DNA from: RUG100 sp034927505
GTDB lineage: Bacteria; Bacillota; Clostridia; Peptostreptococcales; Anaerovoracaceae
NCBI GenBank assembly: GCA_034927505.1
Contig: JAYFPY010000004.1
Coordinates: 34,076-98,075 of the forward strand
DNA: 64,000 bases
Direction of reading: 5' to 3'
Shown here: positions 1-7,239 of the stretch, one piece after another
How the letters are laid out: every line of letters begins with the position of its first letter
Position numbering within the stretch: position 1 is the first letter of the stretch
Notes under the pieces: generated by a model
Database searches by the model: none
What the model saw: only the letters and a program-made list of their open reading frames with translations
Told to the model about the DNA's origin: nothing
Made by a program: the position numbers and the translations under genes

Positions 1-1090
1 CAGGCACAGTCAGCAGATCCTTCAGCCACTGTCCGTTGTATCTTACATACATAGGTTTGTTGTATCCCCAGTATTTGTTCGGACTTGCAGTCGGCTGTGC
101 AGGTACCTGTGCAGAACCGTTTATCAGTTCCGATCTGAGCAGGCTTTTTGCTGTTCCGTTTATGTTCGTTTTAAAATACGGTGTCTCTGTCCAGTAGAAT
201 TCTACTGTCTGATCCTCTGCCTTTTCAGCAGCTTTTACAGATACGGAAACTCCGTTGAATCCTCTGCTCTGTATTTTGCTCGACAGTTTTGCATATGCCA
301 GATCCACTCTCGGTCTTGCAGGCCATCTCATTCCTGTCGGTACTCCGTATATATCTTTATCGTCTGCTACCTGCATGCCGTAATCATCATCACTCATGCT
401 CTTTTCGGTATATCCGCTGTCGCCTTTAAGAGTTTTACCGCTTTTACTGATCACAACTCCCATGAAATTTTTAAGTACTGATGAGTTGGCTGAGTTGGTC
501 TGTCTGTAAGCTCTCAGCAGCGACGGTTCTACAAATGTTGTGAAATCATAGAACTGTGTATCATTTACATTGTTTGCATCCGGCTTGTCATAAGTCATCT
601 TGCACTGATATCCTATAATAGTCTCTTTCGGCGTGCTGCTCGTATCCGTCAAACTTTTGACAGTATCTTTATAGCTGTCCTGAGTTGCATGGAATGCATC
701 CTCTTCAGCGTACTGGATCATCCAGTCTTCATCGACCGTTACATCTTTCAGATCTGATATCATATTTGAAAGCTTTGCACCTTTGATGGCTGCTGTTTCG
801 CCTTCGCCATGATTGCCATAGTGATAGCCGACCTGATCGCCATAAGCTTTGATCTCGTCAAGTGTGTAGTAGTAGATCTTATCTGTGTCGCCGGTAACTG
901 TTCCGTTATTGTCGGCATCAACTGCAATATAGAATACTGCATTTTTGATATTGGTCCCTGCTGTTGCCGGTGATTTCCCCGATGCTGCATTTGCTGTAGC
1001 AGTCTGCATAAAACCAAAACATGACATAACCATTGCCAGTGTCAATATGACGGCAATGATTTTATTTCTTTTTGAACAAGTGATATCCAT
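1..1090 (-). CDS. Secreted protein with SUOX-like domain(s), 3' end outside window
   Basis: This open frame runs off the left edge; 363 residues are visible. The N-terminus has a basic head (CSKRNK), a hydrophobic core and an Ala-rich cleavage region (TATANAA), so it is a Sec-exported protein. After it comes a segment (FYIAVDADNNG, YYYTLDEIKAYG, KGAKLSNMISDLKD) with the rhythm of the degenerate molybdopterin-fold domains found in the next genes; a second one seems to start at the edge (PMYVRYNGQWLKDLL). No Moco-ligating Cys is visible. I chose the ATG at 1090; a GTG at 1102 is in frame and sits 3 nt after a GGGAG, so the start is uncertain. A Crp-type operator and -10 lie upstream (1158-1201). 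Function is unknown; membership in the surface locus is inferred from domain and promoter. Confidence 0.7.
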   Translation of the reverse strand, partial: MDITCSKRNKIIAVILTLAMVMSCFGFMQTATANAASGKSPATAGTNIKNAVFYIAVDADNNGTVTGDTDKIYYYTLDEIKAYGDQVGYHYGNHGEGETAAIKGAKLSNMISDLKDVTVDEDWMIQYAEEDAFHATQDSYKDTVKSLTDTSSTPKETIIGYQCKMTYDKPDANNVNDTQFYDFTTFVEPSLLRAYRQTNSANSSVLKNFMGVVISKSGKTLKGDSGYTEKSMSDDDYGMQVADDKDIYGVPTGMRWPARPRVDLAYAKLSSKIQSRGFNGVSVSVKAAEKAEDQTVEFYWTETPYFKTNINGTAKSLLRSELINGSAQVPAQPTASPNKYWGYNKPMYVRYNGQWLKDLLTVP

Positions 1091-1157
1091 CTCTTTTTGC
1101 ACGGTCTCCCGTGCTCTCCTTTCCGTTATACAAAAGTAAAAATAACCATCCTGTTCG

Positions 1158-1201
1158 ATTCTATCAGAAAACTGCATTTTATGTCGTTGTTTGAGCAACA
1201 C
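1158..1201 (-). promoter_or_regulatory. Crp/Fnr-type operator and -10 of the left-edge gene
   Basis: Read on the minus strand, the 18-bp site GTGTTGCTCAAACAACGA (1201-1184) is followed by exactly 20 bp and then TAGAAT (1163-1158). The half-sites TGTTG-N6-CAAC match the Crp-family layout (TGTGA-N6-TCACA in E. coli CRP). The centre falls about 41.5 bp upstream of the expected start, the class II activator position. The same geometry occurs at 5733-5776 and 13061-13104. Confidence 0.6.
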
Positions 1202-1206
1202 TTTAC

Positions 1207-1764
1207 TCACTTTTTACAAATTATTTTCACTAAATACTTCGTGCTCCTGTTTCCGTAGGTGTCTTTGGCAAAAATTACCTGCAGCGGACCGCTGCCGCCC
1301 TTGCTGTACTCGGTCAATGTCTTTCCATTTTTTGAATAAGCTGCAATGATATTATTCTTTTCTTTGATTTCTTTCTGTGATGCTGCAGAAGAGTAGCCGT
1401 CACCGGCTGTAAAAATAAATGTTTTATACTCTTTCACAAGATTCGGATCGGAATCATTCAACAGATCCATCACTGAAACTCCTGTAAATGTACCTTTTTC
1501 ATCTGCTTTTGAGGAAGATTCAAGGTCGGCATATACATTTTCGCTTTCCAGTTTCCTGATTTCTTTCATGGTATATTTTTTTATCGTTTTTGTTTTCCCT
1601 GCAGAGTTTTCGCCAGACACAGTCAGCACATTTTTCCCACCGCCGATACTGCTGCTGTTGTTGGTCATATTAACAGCAGCGGTAATAATGATCACCGCTG
1701 TCAGCACTGCAAAAAATATGATGACGGCTTTATTCCCCAGTTTCAGTTTTCTTCTCTTTTCCAC
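1207..1764 (-). CDS. Membrane-anchored single SUOX-like domain protein
   Basis: This 185-residue protein has a short basic N-terminus, one hydrophobic segment (about residues 12-32, VIIFFAVLTAVIIITAA) and then one extracellular domain. The domain follows the degenerate oxidoreductase molybdopterin-binding pattern: a beta strand (NVLTVSGE), YTMKEIRKL, FTGVSVMDLLN, FTAGDGYSS, AAYSKNGKTL, GGSGPLQVIF and a final YLVKIICK. The sulfite-oxidase Moco cysteine is absent. The segment has no lipobox, so it probably stays as an uncleaved anchor. The start is a GTG at 1764 inside the 3' end of the ECF-S gene (35-bp overlap), preceded by AGGA, which implies translational coupling. It is the last gene of the run beginning with the Crp-type regulator. 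The ligand is unknown. Confidence 0.7.
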   Translation of the reverse strand: MEKRRKLKLGNKAVIIFFAVLTAVIIITAAVNMTNNSSSIGGGKNVLTVSGENSAGKTKTIKKYTMKEIRKLESENVYADLESSSKADEKGTFTGVSVMDLLNDSDPNLVKEYKTFIFTAGDGYSSAASQKEIKEKNNIIAAYSKNGKTLTEYSKGGSGPLQVIFAKDTYGNRSTKYLVKIICKK

Positions 1765-2326
1765 TGTATCCTGCAGCCCTCCTTTTTATCAAATGATACT
1801 TGTCCATTACCTTCAGCAATTCCCATGCAATGAGTCCGCCTGCTCCACCCGAAAGAAGAGCTACAGCTAAAATCAATACCAGATACACGCCCGGTGCCTG
1901 AAAAAATACAATATTTACGCAGGCAGTACCTGTCACATTTGCAACTGCCCCGGCCAGTACTGCACAGCCGCGACAGCATACTCTATGGCCTGTGATCAGC
2001 AATGCCAGATCCATAGCGATACCCGGTGCAATATAAGTAAACAGACTCATGATACCATGCGAACCAACTACGCCTGTGATCAAAACCAGTATGGCCTGCA
2101 CGATCGATATGATCGTTGCCGTACCCGGCTTCTTGACGATGCCATATCCTATTACTAGCCACATCATATAAAGACCGCCTGCCAATGCTCCGCTGGGGAT
2201 CATCAACGGTCCGGTCACCAGATGCGCAAGAGGCACCACTGCCGGTTTTATTGCTATCCCGACCGCCGCCATGATCGCCATTACAACCAGATCATATACT
2301 GAAAATTTTTGCAGGACTTTGCTCAT
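1730..2326 (-). CDS. ECF transporter S component, YkoE-like
   Basis: This 198-residue membrane protein has about five to six hydrophobic helices. Its opening YDLVVMAIMAAVGIAIKP, PLAHLVTGPLMIPSGALAGG and TGVVGSHGIMSLFTYIAPG resemble S components of energy-coupling factor transporters of the YkoE (HMP/thiamine) class. S components bind a vitamin or metal-type substrate and pair with EcfT and EcfA ATPases, which are not in this window, so a shared group II ECF module is implied. The start codon overlaps the stop of the preceding lipoprotein gene by 4 bp, and the next gene overlaps its end. Sitting among SUOX-like surface proteins, it may import the ligand those proteins handle; that is inference, and a thiamine-related substrate cannot be excluded. 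Confidence 0.75.
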   Translation of the reverse strand: MSKVLQKFSVYDLVVMAIMAAVGIAIKPAVVPLAHLVTGPLMIPSGALAGGLYMMWLVIGYGIVKKPGTATIISIVQAILVLITGVVGSHGIMSLFTYIAPGIAMDLALLITGHRVCCRGCAVLAGAVANVTGTACVNIVFFQAPGVYLVLILAVALLSGGAGGLIAWELLKVMDKYHLIKRRAAGYSGKEKKTETGE

Positions 2327-2922
2327 TTATTTATTACCTCTATTTTTTCGACATATCCGGCCCAGCCCTGCATGTTATAATCTTTTGTTTCTCTGCTGTC
2401 GTATTTTTCCTGCCCGTACACCAGCCGTAGCGGTGTTCCGTCATTTGGATCAAAATCTTTATTGTTTCCCAGCTTTGTACCTTTTTTTACTATAGCTATC
2501 ATTGGAGATACCTTTTCGCCCTTTGATGCTGTGCTGTCTTTGAAATAATATAGATCATACAGTTTTTCGACCTCATACTCTCTGGTATATCCATCGCTGC
2601 ATGAGATTTTTACAGTTTCATATTTTTTGAATCCGGCATCCTCCAGCAGCTTTTTCAGGTCTACACCCGTATATGTTTCCACTGCTCTGTCATTTCCGGT
2701 TTTCTTGTTACGGCCGCTGTATATGACTTTTTCAGTTCCGACTTTTTTCAAAGTATCGGTGGAGTAATATGCTCCCGTATCTGACCCTTCCTCGGTCACC
2801 GTCAACACCGTATCTGAACTTTTTTCTATGCTTCCGACATTCGGTTCGCCCTGGCTGCTGCCGCACGATGCCATAGTGAATACGATCACAAGACATATTA
2901 TAACTGCAAATATTTTTTTCAT
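2323..2922 (-). CDS. Lipoprotein with single SUOX-like domain
   Basis: This is a 199-residue lipoprotein. The signal peptide ends in the lipobox-like TMASCGSS, so Cys20 should be lipidated and the protein tethered to the outer face of the membrane. The rest is one domain of the locus-typical fold: TVTEEGSDTGAYY, TYTGVDLKKLLEDAG, KISCSDGYTREYEVEKL, PMIAIVKKGTKLG, GTPLRLVYGQEKY and a C-terminal WAGYVEKIEVI. No conserved Moco Cys is present. It lies 12 bp downstream of the four-domain lipoprotein and overlaps the ECF-S gene by 4 bp. A role as substrate-binding partner of the ECF-S protein is plausible but unproven. Confidence 0.75.
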   Translation of the reverse strand: MKKIFAVIICLVIVFTMASCGSSQGEPNVGSIEKSSDTVLTVTEEGSDTGAYYSTDTLKKVGTEKVIYSGRNKKTGNDRAVETYTGVDLKKLLEDAGFKKYETVKISCSDGYTREYEVEKLYDLYYFKDSTASKGEKVSPMIAIVKKGTKLGNNKDFDPNDGTPLRLVYGQEKYDSRETKDYNMQGWAGYVEKIEVINK

Positions 2923-2934
2923 TTTTCCTCCCGT

Positions 2935-5013
2935 TTACTTGCTTACACTTATTTCTTTGACATTCTTTACCCATCCGGATACCTGATTTTCCACTATCAG
3001 TCGCAGAGGGCCGAAACCGTTGCTCCCGTTGTATCCTTCAGATTTCTTTGTCGGCACCAGAGGAACTCCGTCTATACTGTAAGCTAAAATAATGTCCCTA
3101 TGCTGACCTTCCTGATATCTGCTGTCTATTCCATTCCAGACATCATCGACCGGTATTTCTTTTTTATATCCATCCTGTCCGATCACAGTGATCCCTGCAG
3201 GTGTCTTTATTCCCTTTTTCAGATTTTTAGTGATCAACTTTTTCAAGACTGCCCCTTGATATCCATTGCTTCCTGCCGATGCGGCAAAAGACTGTCTAAC
3301 GGTATTTTTACCGGTCAATGCTTCGATTTCACTAAGTTTGTATGTTTTGCCTTCCACTGCAGATCCGCTTATTTTCAATTTCGTATCAAGGTACTTTCTG
3401 TAGTCTCCCTTGCTGTGAGTCCATTGTCCTTTATGTATGCCTACGTTCATGCTGTCCAGCTCATTTAGTTTGACAACTCCTGCCAGACATACAGAACCTT
3501 CTTTATCGGAAAGTGCTTTTCCGTTTTTACGTGTAGCAATTATGTAATTTCCATCTTTCAACGAGTTTAGTTTCAATTTTATTGTTTCATTATCATTTTC
3601 AAATGTTACTGAATATGCATCCACCGTCATGCCTGCATCCTGCAGCAGGTCGTAAACAGCGACTCCTGTATAGCCCTTTACAGTCTTTGTAATCTCCGGC
3701 ATATTTTCCAATTCAGCCACGGAGTAAGTTATGCTGGTTTGTATCCCTTTGCCCTTTATTGTTATCGTTTTCTCTGCATTGGGATTGTCGCTGAGTTTTT
3801 TCCCTGCATAGATATCGATAGAAATGCATTCCTTCTTTGTTGTTCCTTTTTTTATATCCTTTTTAGCAGGCAGTATAGCGTATATCCTGTCCTTCTCAGT
3901 AGGCTCTCCATCTATACTGTAAGCCAGGGCCGGCATCGTGCCCGTAATGGTTTTGCCGCTTTTTTTCGTAGTATAATCTTCACTGTCGCCCGACAGATTT
4001 CTCAGGTATTCCATGTCTATGGTCTCGCTGCTGCCGTCAGCAAAAGAAAATTTTACTTTTCCTTCCTGTGCGGCCAGATCTGCTTTCTCTTTGATATATC
4101 CCCACAGGTATGCACCTTCATAAAAGTTTTTTTCACCATAGTAATTCCTGATGCAGTTTCCCGTTTTTTTGGCAGCATACTTTTCTACATCTGCTATGGT
4201 ACACCATGAACTGCTGAGTCTTTTGTTATTTGCATCTTTATCATAGACACTGATTTTTACAGTCTTTTCTTCAGATGCTTTTTTGCTGTGCTGTGTATAA
4301 TTCTTTTTTTTGCCGACGATTATTTTGCTTACCCATTTGACATTGTCCGGTGCATTATACTGCTGTGGATCTGTCTGCCCTATTGTAAGTCTGACCGGCC
4401 CGCCGATATTGTCTGCATCTTTGACATATCCATCTTTTTCCGTCATTTTCTTGCCGATTTTCTGACTGCCTGTCGGGCCGACCAGCGGCACATTGTCGCT
4501 TCCAAAGGACAATAAAACCGGGACTCTTTTCCCTCTTGTTTTTTTTGCATCCATAGTGCTGTAATAATTGTACTTGTTTTTTTTGATTTCGCTGATCAAA
4601 ATAGTTTTGGAATATCCATCTGTAGATACGATCGTAACAGGAGTATTTTTATCCAGATTTTTACTCATTCCCTGATCTACAAGAAATTCATACAATCTTG
4701 CTCCTGTAAAAGTTCTCTTTGAAAAAACTCCGCCGCTGGTCAAAAGGCTGTACTTTCCCGAGTATCCAATGTCGCTGTTTTCATATGCGGTTTCCTCAAT
4801 ATCTTTTACTGAACATATTTTTTCTTTGCCCATTCCTGTACCTGTAACAGTCACACTGCTGTACAGGTAATTCCCTGTTCCGTATTTCGACCCCTCGTCA
4901 TCTGCATGATCTGTATGTGCCGCCTTTTTGTTCATGCATCCGCACATGCAGAGCAGCATTATTATCAGTACAGTGATGACCGCAATGGCTGCCGCTTTCC
5001 TTTGTGTTTTCAT
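2935..5013 (-). CDS. Large lipoprotein with four tandem SUOX-like domains
   Basis: This 692-residue exported protein has a hydrophobic N-terminus ending in LLCMCGC, a plausible though imperfect lipobox (Cys26). Four divergent copies of one fold follow at roughly residues 50-235, 250-405, 415-550 and 550-690. Each repeats the same signposts: a G-x-x-L-x-x-(L/F) helix (FTGARLYEFLVDQG, YTGVAVYDLLQDAG, YQGAVLKKLI), a DGY-type strand (VSTDGYSKTI, IGQDGYKKEI), a stretch like AYSIDGVPLV, a GPLRL strand, and WV-x-x-I at the end. This matches the core of the sulfite oxidase molybdopterin fold, but no repeat keeps the ligating Cys. It lies 14 bp after the crp-like gene, so the two are likely co-transcribed. 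It could act as a beads-on-a-string relay across the wall. Ligand unknown. Confidence 0.75.
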   Translation of the reverse strand: MKTQRKAAAIAVITVLIIMLLCMCGCMNKKAAHTDHADDEGSKYGTGNYLYSSVTVTGTGMGKEKICSVKDIEETAYENSDIGYSGKYSLLTSGGVFSKRTFTGARLYEFLVDQGMSKNLDKNTPVTIVSTDGYSKTILISEIKKNKYNYYSTMDAKKTRGKRVPVLLSFGSDNVPLVGPTGSQKIGKKMTEKDGYVKDADNIGGPVRLTIGQTDPQQYNAPDNVKWVSKIIVGKKKNYTQHSKKASEEKTVKISVYDKDANNKRLSSSWCTIADVEKYAAKKTGNCIRNYYGEKNFYEGAYLWGYIKEKADLAAQEGKVKFSFADGSSETIDMEYLRNLSGDSEDYTTKKSGKTITGTMPALAYSIDGEPTEKDRIYAILPAKKDIKKGTTKKECISIDIYAGKKLSDNPNAEKTITIKGKGIQTSITYSVAELENMPEITKTVKGYTGVAVYDLLQDAGMTVDAYSVTFENDNETIKLKLNSLKDGNYIIATRKNGKALSDKEGSVCLAGVVKLNELDSMNVGIHKGQWTHSKGDYRKYLDTKLKISGSAVEGKTYKLSEIEALTGKNTVRQSFAASAGSNGYQGAVLKKLITKNLKKGIKTPAGITVIGQDGYKKEIPVDDVWNGIDSRYQEGQHRDIILAYSIDGVPLVPTKKSEGYNGSNGFGPLRLIVENQVSGWVKNVKEISVSK

Positions 5014-5027
5014 TTTTCACCCGTGAT

Positions 5028-5714
5028 TTATTTATTCAGTAGAATATACTTGTCTTTTTTAAAATCCAATATTCCTTCCCGCCTCATTTTGTTGAGTTCA
5101 TTGGATAAAGCGGATCGGTTCACTGACAGATAGTTTGCCAGCTGATTCTGTGTCATCATAATATGAAAACTGCCGCCGCCGTGTTTCTGCGACATTATCC
5201 TCAAATATGTCAGGACCCTGTCCCTCATACCTGCATGTGACAAAACATCTATTTTGTATAATTTTTTAATGCTTTCATTCCCCAGTATATTTATTATGTT
5301 GCGCATTATGATGTTGCGGTATGAACACGTAAGAAGTCTGTCTCCGTTTATGGCCAAAATGACCGCTTCTTCAGAAGCTGCCACAAAGGTCACCGGCGAG
5401 ATCTTGCTTTCAGTTGAAACATTGTCCAAACTTATGATTTCACCCTGTTCATGCATATCCACAAGATGTATTTCACCTTCCATATGGAATTTCTCACTCC
5501 GTATACTGCCGTTGATCACTATTCCTATATCGGTTTCTTCTTCACCTTCATGAATAATGATCGCATCTCTTTTATATTCTTCAAATGTAGGTGCGAGCTC
5601 ATCACAAAGAATGCTGCACTCCGCTTCAGTAAGACCTTTGAACAGCGGTGCCTGCCTCAAATATCTTATTAAAGATTTTTTACTAATTTCTTTTTCCATA
5701 ACGTAATGAATCAT
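5028..5714 (-). CDS. Crp/Fnr-family transcriptional regulator
   Basis: The N-terminal half is a cyclic-nucleotide-binding-like beta-roll (LFKGLTEAEC, IIHEGEEETDIGIVINGSI); the C-terminal winged helix contains the recognition motif QNQLANYLSVNRSALSNELNKMR. The cAMP-contacting Arg/Ser signature and the FNR N-terminal Cys cluster are absent, so the effector is unknown; heme, a metal or a redox ligand is possible. The ATG at 5714 follows AAGGAG by 4 nt; a TTG sits just before it and ATG 5699 is further from the Shine-Dalgarno. Its own promoter carries the palindrome also found before two other genes of the locus, so it is the likely activator of the whole region. It is the first gene of the run down to 1207. 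Confidence 0.85.
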   Translation of the reverse strand: MIHYVMEKEISKKSLIRYLRQAPLFKGLTEAECSILCDELAPTFEEYKRDAIIIHEGEEETDIGIVINGSIRSEKFHMEGEIHLVDMHEQGEIISLDNVSTESKISPVTFVAASEEAVILAINGDRLLTCSYRNIIMRNIINILGNESIKKLYKIDVLSHAGMRDRVLTYLRIMSQKHGGGSFHIMMTQNQLANYLSVNRSALSNELNKMRREGILDFKKDKYILLNK

Positions 5715-5732
5715 CAAACTCCTTAATGCTTC

Positions 5733-5776
5733 ATTATACCTCAGTTTCTCGGGAACGAATGTTGTTTGAACAATAT
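5733..5776 (-). promoter_or_regulatory. Crp/Fnr-type operator and promoter of the crp-like gene
   Basis: On the minus strand ATATTGTTCAAACAACAT (5776-5759) is followed by 20 bp and a consensus TATAAT (5738-5733). The predicted start is near 5726, putting the palindrome centre at about -41.5. No good -35 is visible, consistent with class II activation. The leader is only about 13 nt but contains AAGGAG. This suggests positive autoregulation. Confidence 0.65.
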
Positions 5777-5789
5777 TTTTGACAATAGT

Positions 5790-6278
5790 TTACTTTTTGA
5801 ACTGTATTTTTACGATCATTTTAGTCCAATCACTGGATTTTCCGTCCGGTATCAGCAGCCTAAGCGGTTTTTCAGAATCATTCAGCGCTTTTTCCCCATT
5901 GGCAACCGACAGTATTATCGAATCATGATTTGTTAAATAACTATTGTCCAAAACCGTTGTATACCCGTCTGAAGCAATGAAAATGATTTCGTCATAGTCG
6001 GTCTGTCCATGGCCATATTGTTCCAGAAAGGTATCCAGTGTGGGTCCGACAGCCGTAACAGTTTTTTTCGTGGATTCCACTTCCCCCGAAGCTTTTGTAC
6101 ATTTCAGGTCCGCAAGTTGATCCGGAGTGATTTTAAAAGCTTTGTCTTTTATCCCCGTTATCTGTATCTCTGTTTTGCCGTAGTCGGAAATATCAGCTGT
6201 GACCTCTGCACTGCAGCCTGCTGCAATACAGGACAAGATCATGATAAGGATCAGCAATACCGCTTTTTGTTTTCTCAT
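5790..6278 (-). CDS. Small lipoprotein with single SUOX-like domain
   Basis: This is a 162-residue protein with a lipoprotein signal (SCIAAGCSAE). One domain follows: ISDYGKTEIQITG, FKITPDQLADLKC, VGPTLDTFLEQYG, IFIASDGYTTVL, ILSVANGEKAL, KPLRLLIPDGKSSDWTKMIVKIQF. The order of elements matches the other SUOX-like domains in the locus and again lacks the Moco cysteine. Its ATG overlaps the stop of the DUF2149 gene by 4 bp, so it is translationally coupled to the ExbB/DUF2149 pair. This is the closest genetic link between the motor genes and the fold family. Function unknown. Confidence 0.75.
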   Translation of the reverse strand: MRKQKAVLLILIMILSCIAAGCSAEVTADISDYGKTEIQITGIKDKAFKITPDQLADLKCTKASGEVESTKKTVTAVGPTLDTFLEQYGHGQTDYDEIIFIASDGYTTVLDNSYLTNHDSIILSVANGEKALNDSEKPLRLLIPDGKSSDWTKMIVKIQFKK

Positions 6279-6622
6279 TTGTTTTTCCCTTCGACTTTCA
6301 CGTAGTATTTGCCGGTATCCGGATCCTGATATACAACTCCTTTTTCCTGAAGGCCGCTGTTGTTTTCTACTTCTTCTACCTGTTTGTCGTTCAGGTTTTC
6401 TGCATTATTGAGTTCTTCAACGTTCTGTACAGATGTTACGTCAACGTTCCAATGCATTATCAGCGCCAGCATTATACCTACCGCCAAAATAAGCATGGCA
6501 TCTACCAGATTTGATACTCCATCCATCGGATTTACATCTTCCTGGCTTTTTCTGGATGCGGTCGACAATCTTCCGCTGCCAAATCGTCTAAGCATCTTTC
6601 TCCTCCCGGTTTTCTTCTTCAA
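6275..6622 (-). CDS. DUF2149 / ExbD-TolR-like motor partner
   Basis: This 115-residue protein has a basic N-terminus, then NPMDGVSNLVDAMLILAVGIMLALIMHW, a single membrane helix preceded by an Asp in the position where ExbD and TolR keep their proton-carrying Asp, and a C-terminal tail ending GVVYQDPDTGKYYVKV. These ends are typical of DUF2149 proteins. In methanogens and in the Bacteroidota hmu (heme) loci, DUF2149 proteins pair with ExbB-like channels. Here the gene overlaps the ExbB-like gene by 35 bp. The periplasmic-type domain of true ExbD is reduced to about 60 residues with an acidic, Asn-rich linker. Probably the plug/stator partner that couples proton flow to a surface event. Confidence 0.8.
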   Translation of the reverse strand: MKKKTGRRKMLRRFGSGRLSTASRKSQEDVNPMDGVSNLVDAMLILAVGIMLALIMHWNVDVTSVQNVEELNNAENLNDKQVEEVENNSGLQEKGVVYQDPDTGKYYVKVEGKNK

Positions 6623-7229
6623 GTACGCATTCCATCAAGGTCTCAAGCACTGACATATAATTACTGTACCAGGTTTTTCTGATCGATGAAATCAGCAGTG
6701 CTATAGCTGCTGCTGCGAGACCTGCGATCGTTGTATCAAATGCCGTCAGCAGTGACTGCGACAATGTATTCGTATCACCCTGTCCCAGCGCAATGATCCC
6801 CGGCCCGAGCGGGATCAATGTACCTAAAAGACCCAGCATCGGTCCTATTTTAGCAATAAAATCTGTTACCTTGACACGTCTGTCATATATGGCCTGCTCT
6901 TCGCTCAAAAGCCTTATTGCCAGACTCTCCCGCATTGTACTGCTCAAATTACTATGCCTTGTCAATTCCAGCAGTGCAGCCTTTTGTCGTTTCAACAGGT
7001 TTCCTTCTTTGATCGTTTGGTTTATTTCTTTTGACTCATCTCTGATGTCATCCACCATATGCGGCATGTCAGCCTTCAAATATCTCCTTTCGGTAAATAC
7101 CTCCGCTATGATCGTTCCTATCAGCACCACTGTTGCTGCCAGTAAAATTATCAACAATATTATTACCGGCCATCTCAGTCCTTCCGAGACACTTCTCAAT
7201 ACATCACTAAAACTACTTAATGAAAACAT
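6588..7229 (-). CDS. MotA/TolQ/ExbB-family proton channel protein
   Basis: This 213-residue membrane protein has an N-terminal helix (WPVIILLIILLAATVVLIGTII), a cytoplasmic helical region with charged residues (about 45-125), and the family hallmark IGPMLGLLGTLIPLGPGIIA followed by FDTTIAGLAAAAIALLIS. These are the two conserved pore helices of ExbB/TolQ. Such channels use the proton gradient to drive a partner across the envelope. In a monoderm there is no outer membrane to energise, so the force must act on a wall-side protein. Its 3' end overlaps the DUF2149 gene. The upstream neighbour (7240-8718) is a C-terminally anchored SUOX-like surface protein. Confidence 0.85.
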   Translation of the reverse strand: MFSLSSFSDVLRSVSEGLRWPVIILLIILLAATVVLIGTIIAEVFTERRYLKADMPHMVDDIRDESKEINQTIKEGNLLKRQKAALLELTRHSNLSSTMRESLAIRLLSEEQAIYDRRVKVTDFIAKIGPMLGLLGTLIPLGPGIIALGQGDTNTLSQSLLTAFDTTIAGLAAAAIALLISSIRKTWYSNYMSVLETLMECVLEEENREEKDA

Positions 7230-7239
7230 TCTTTTTTTA

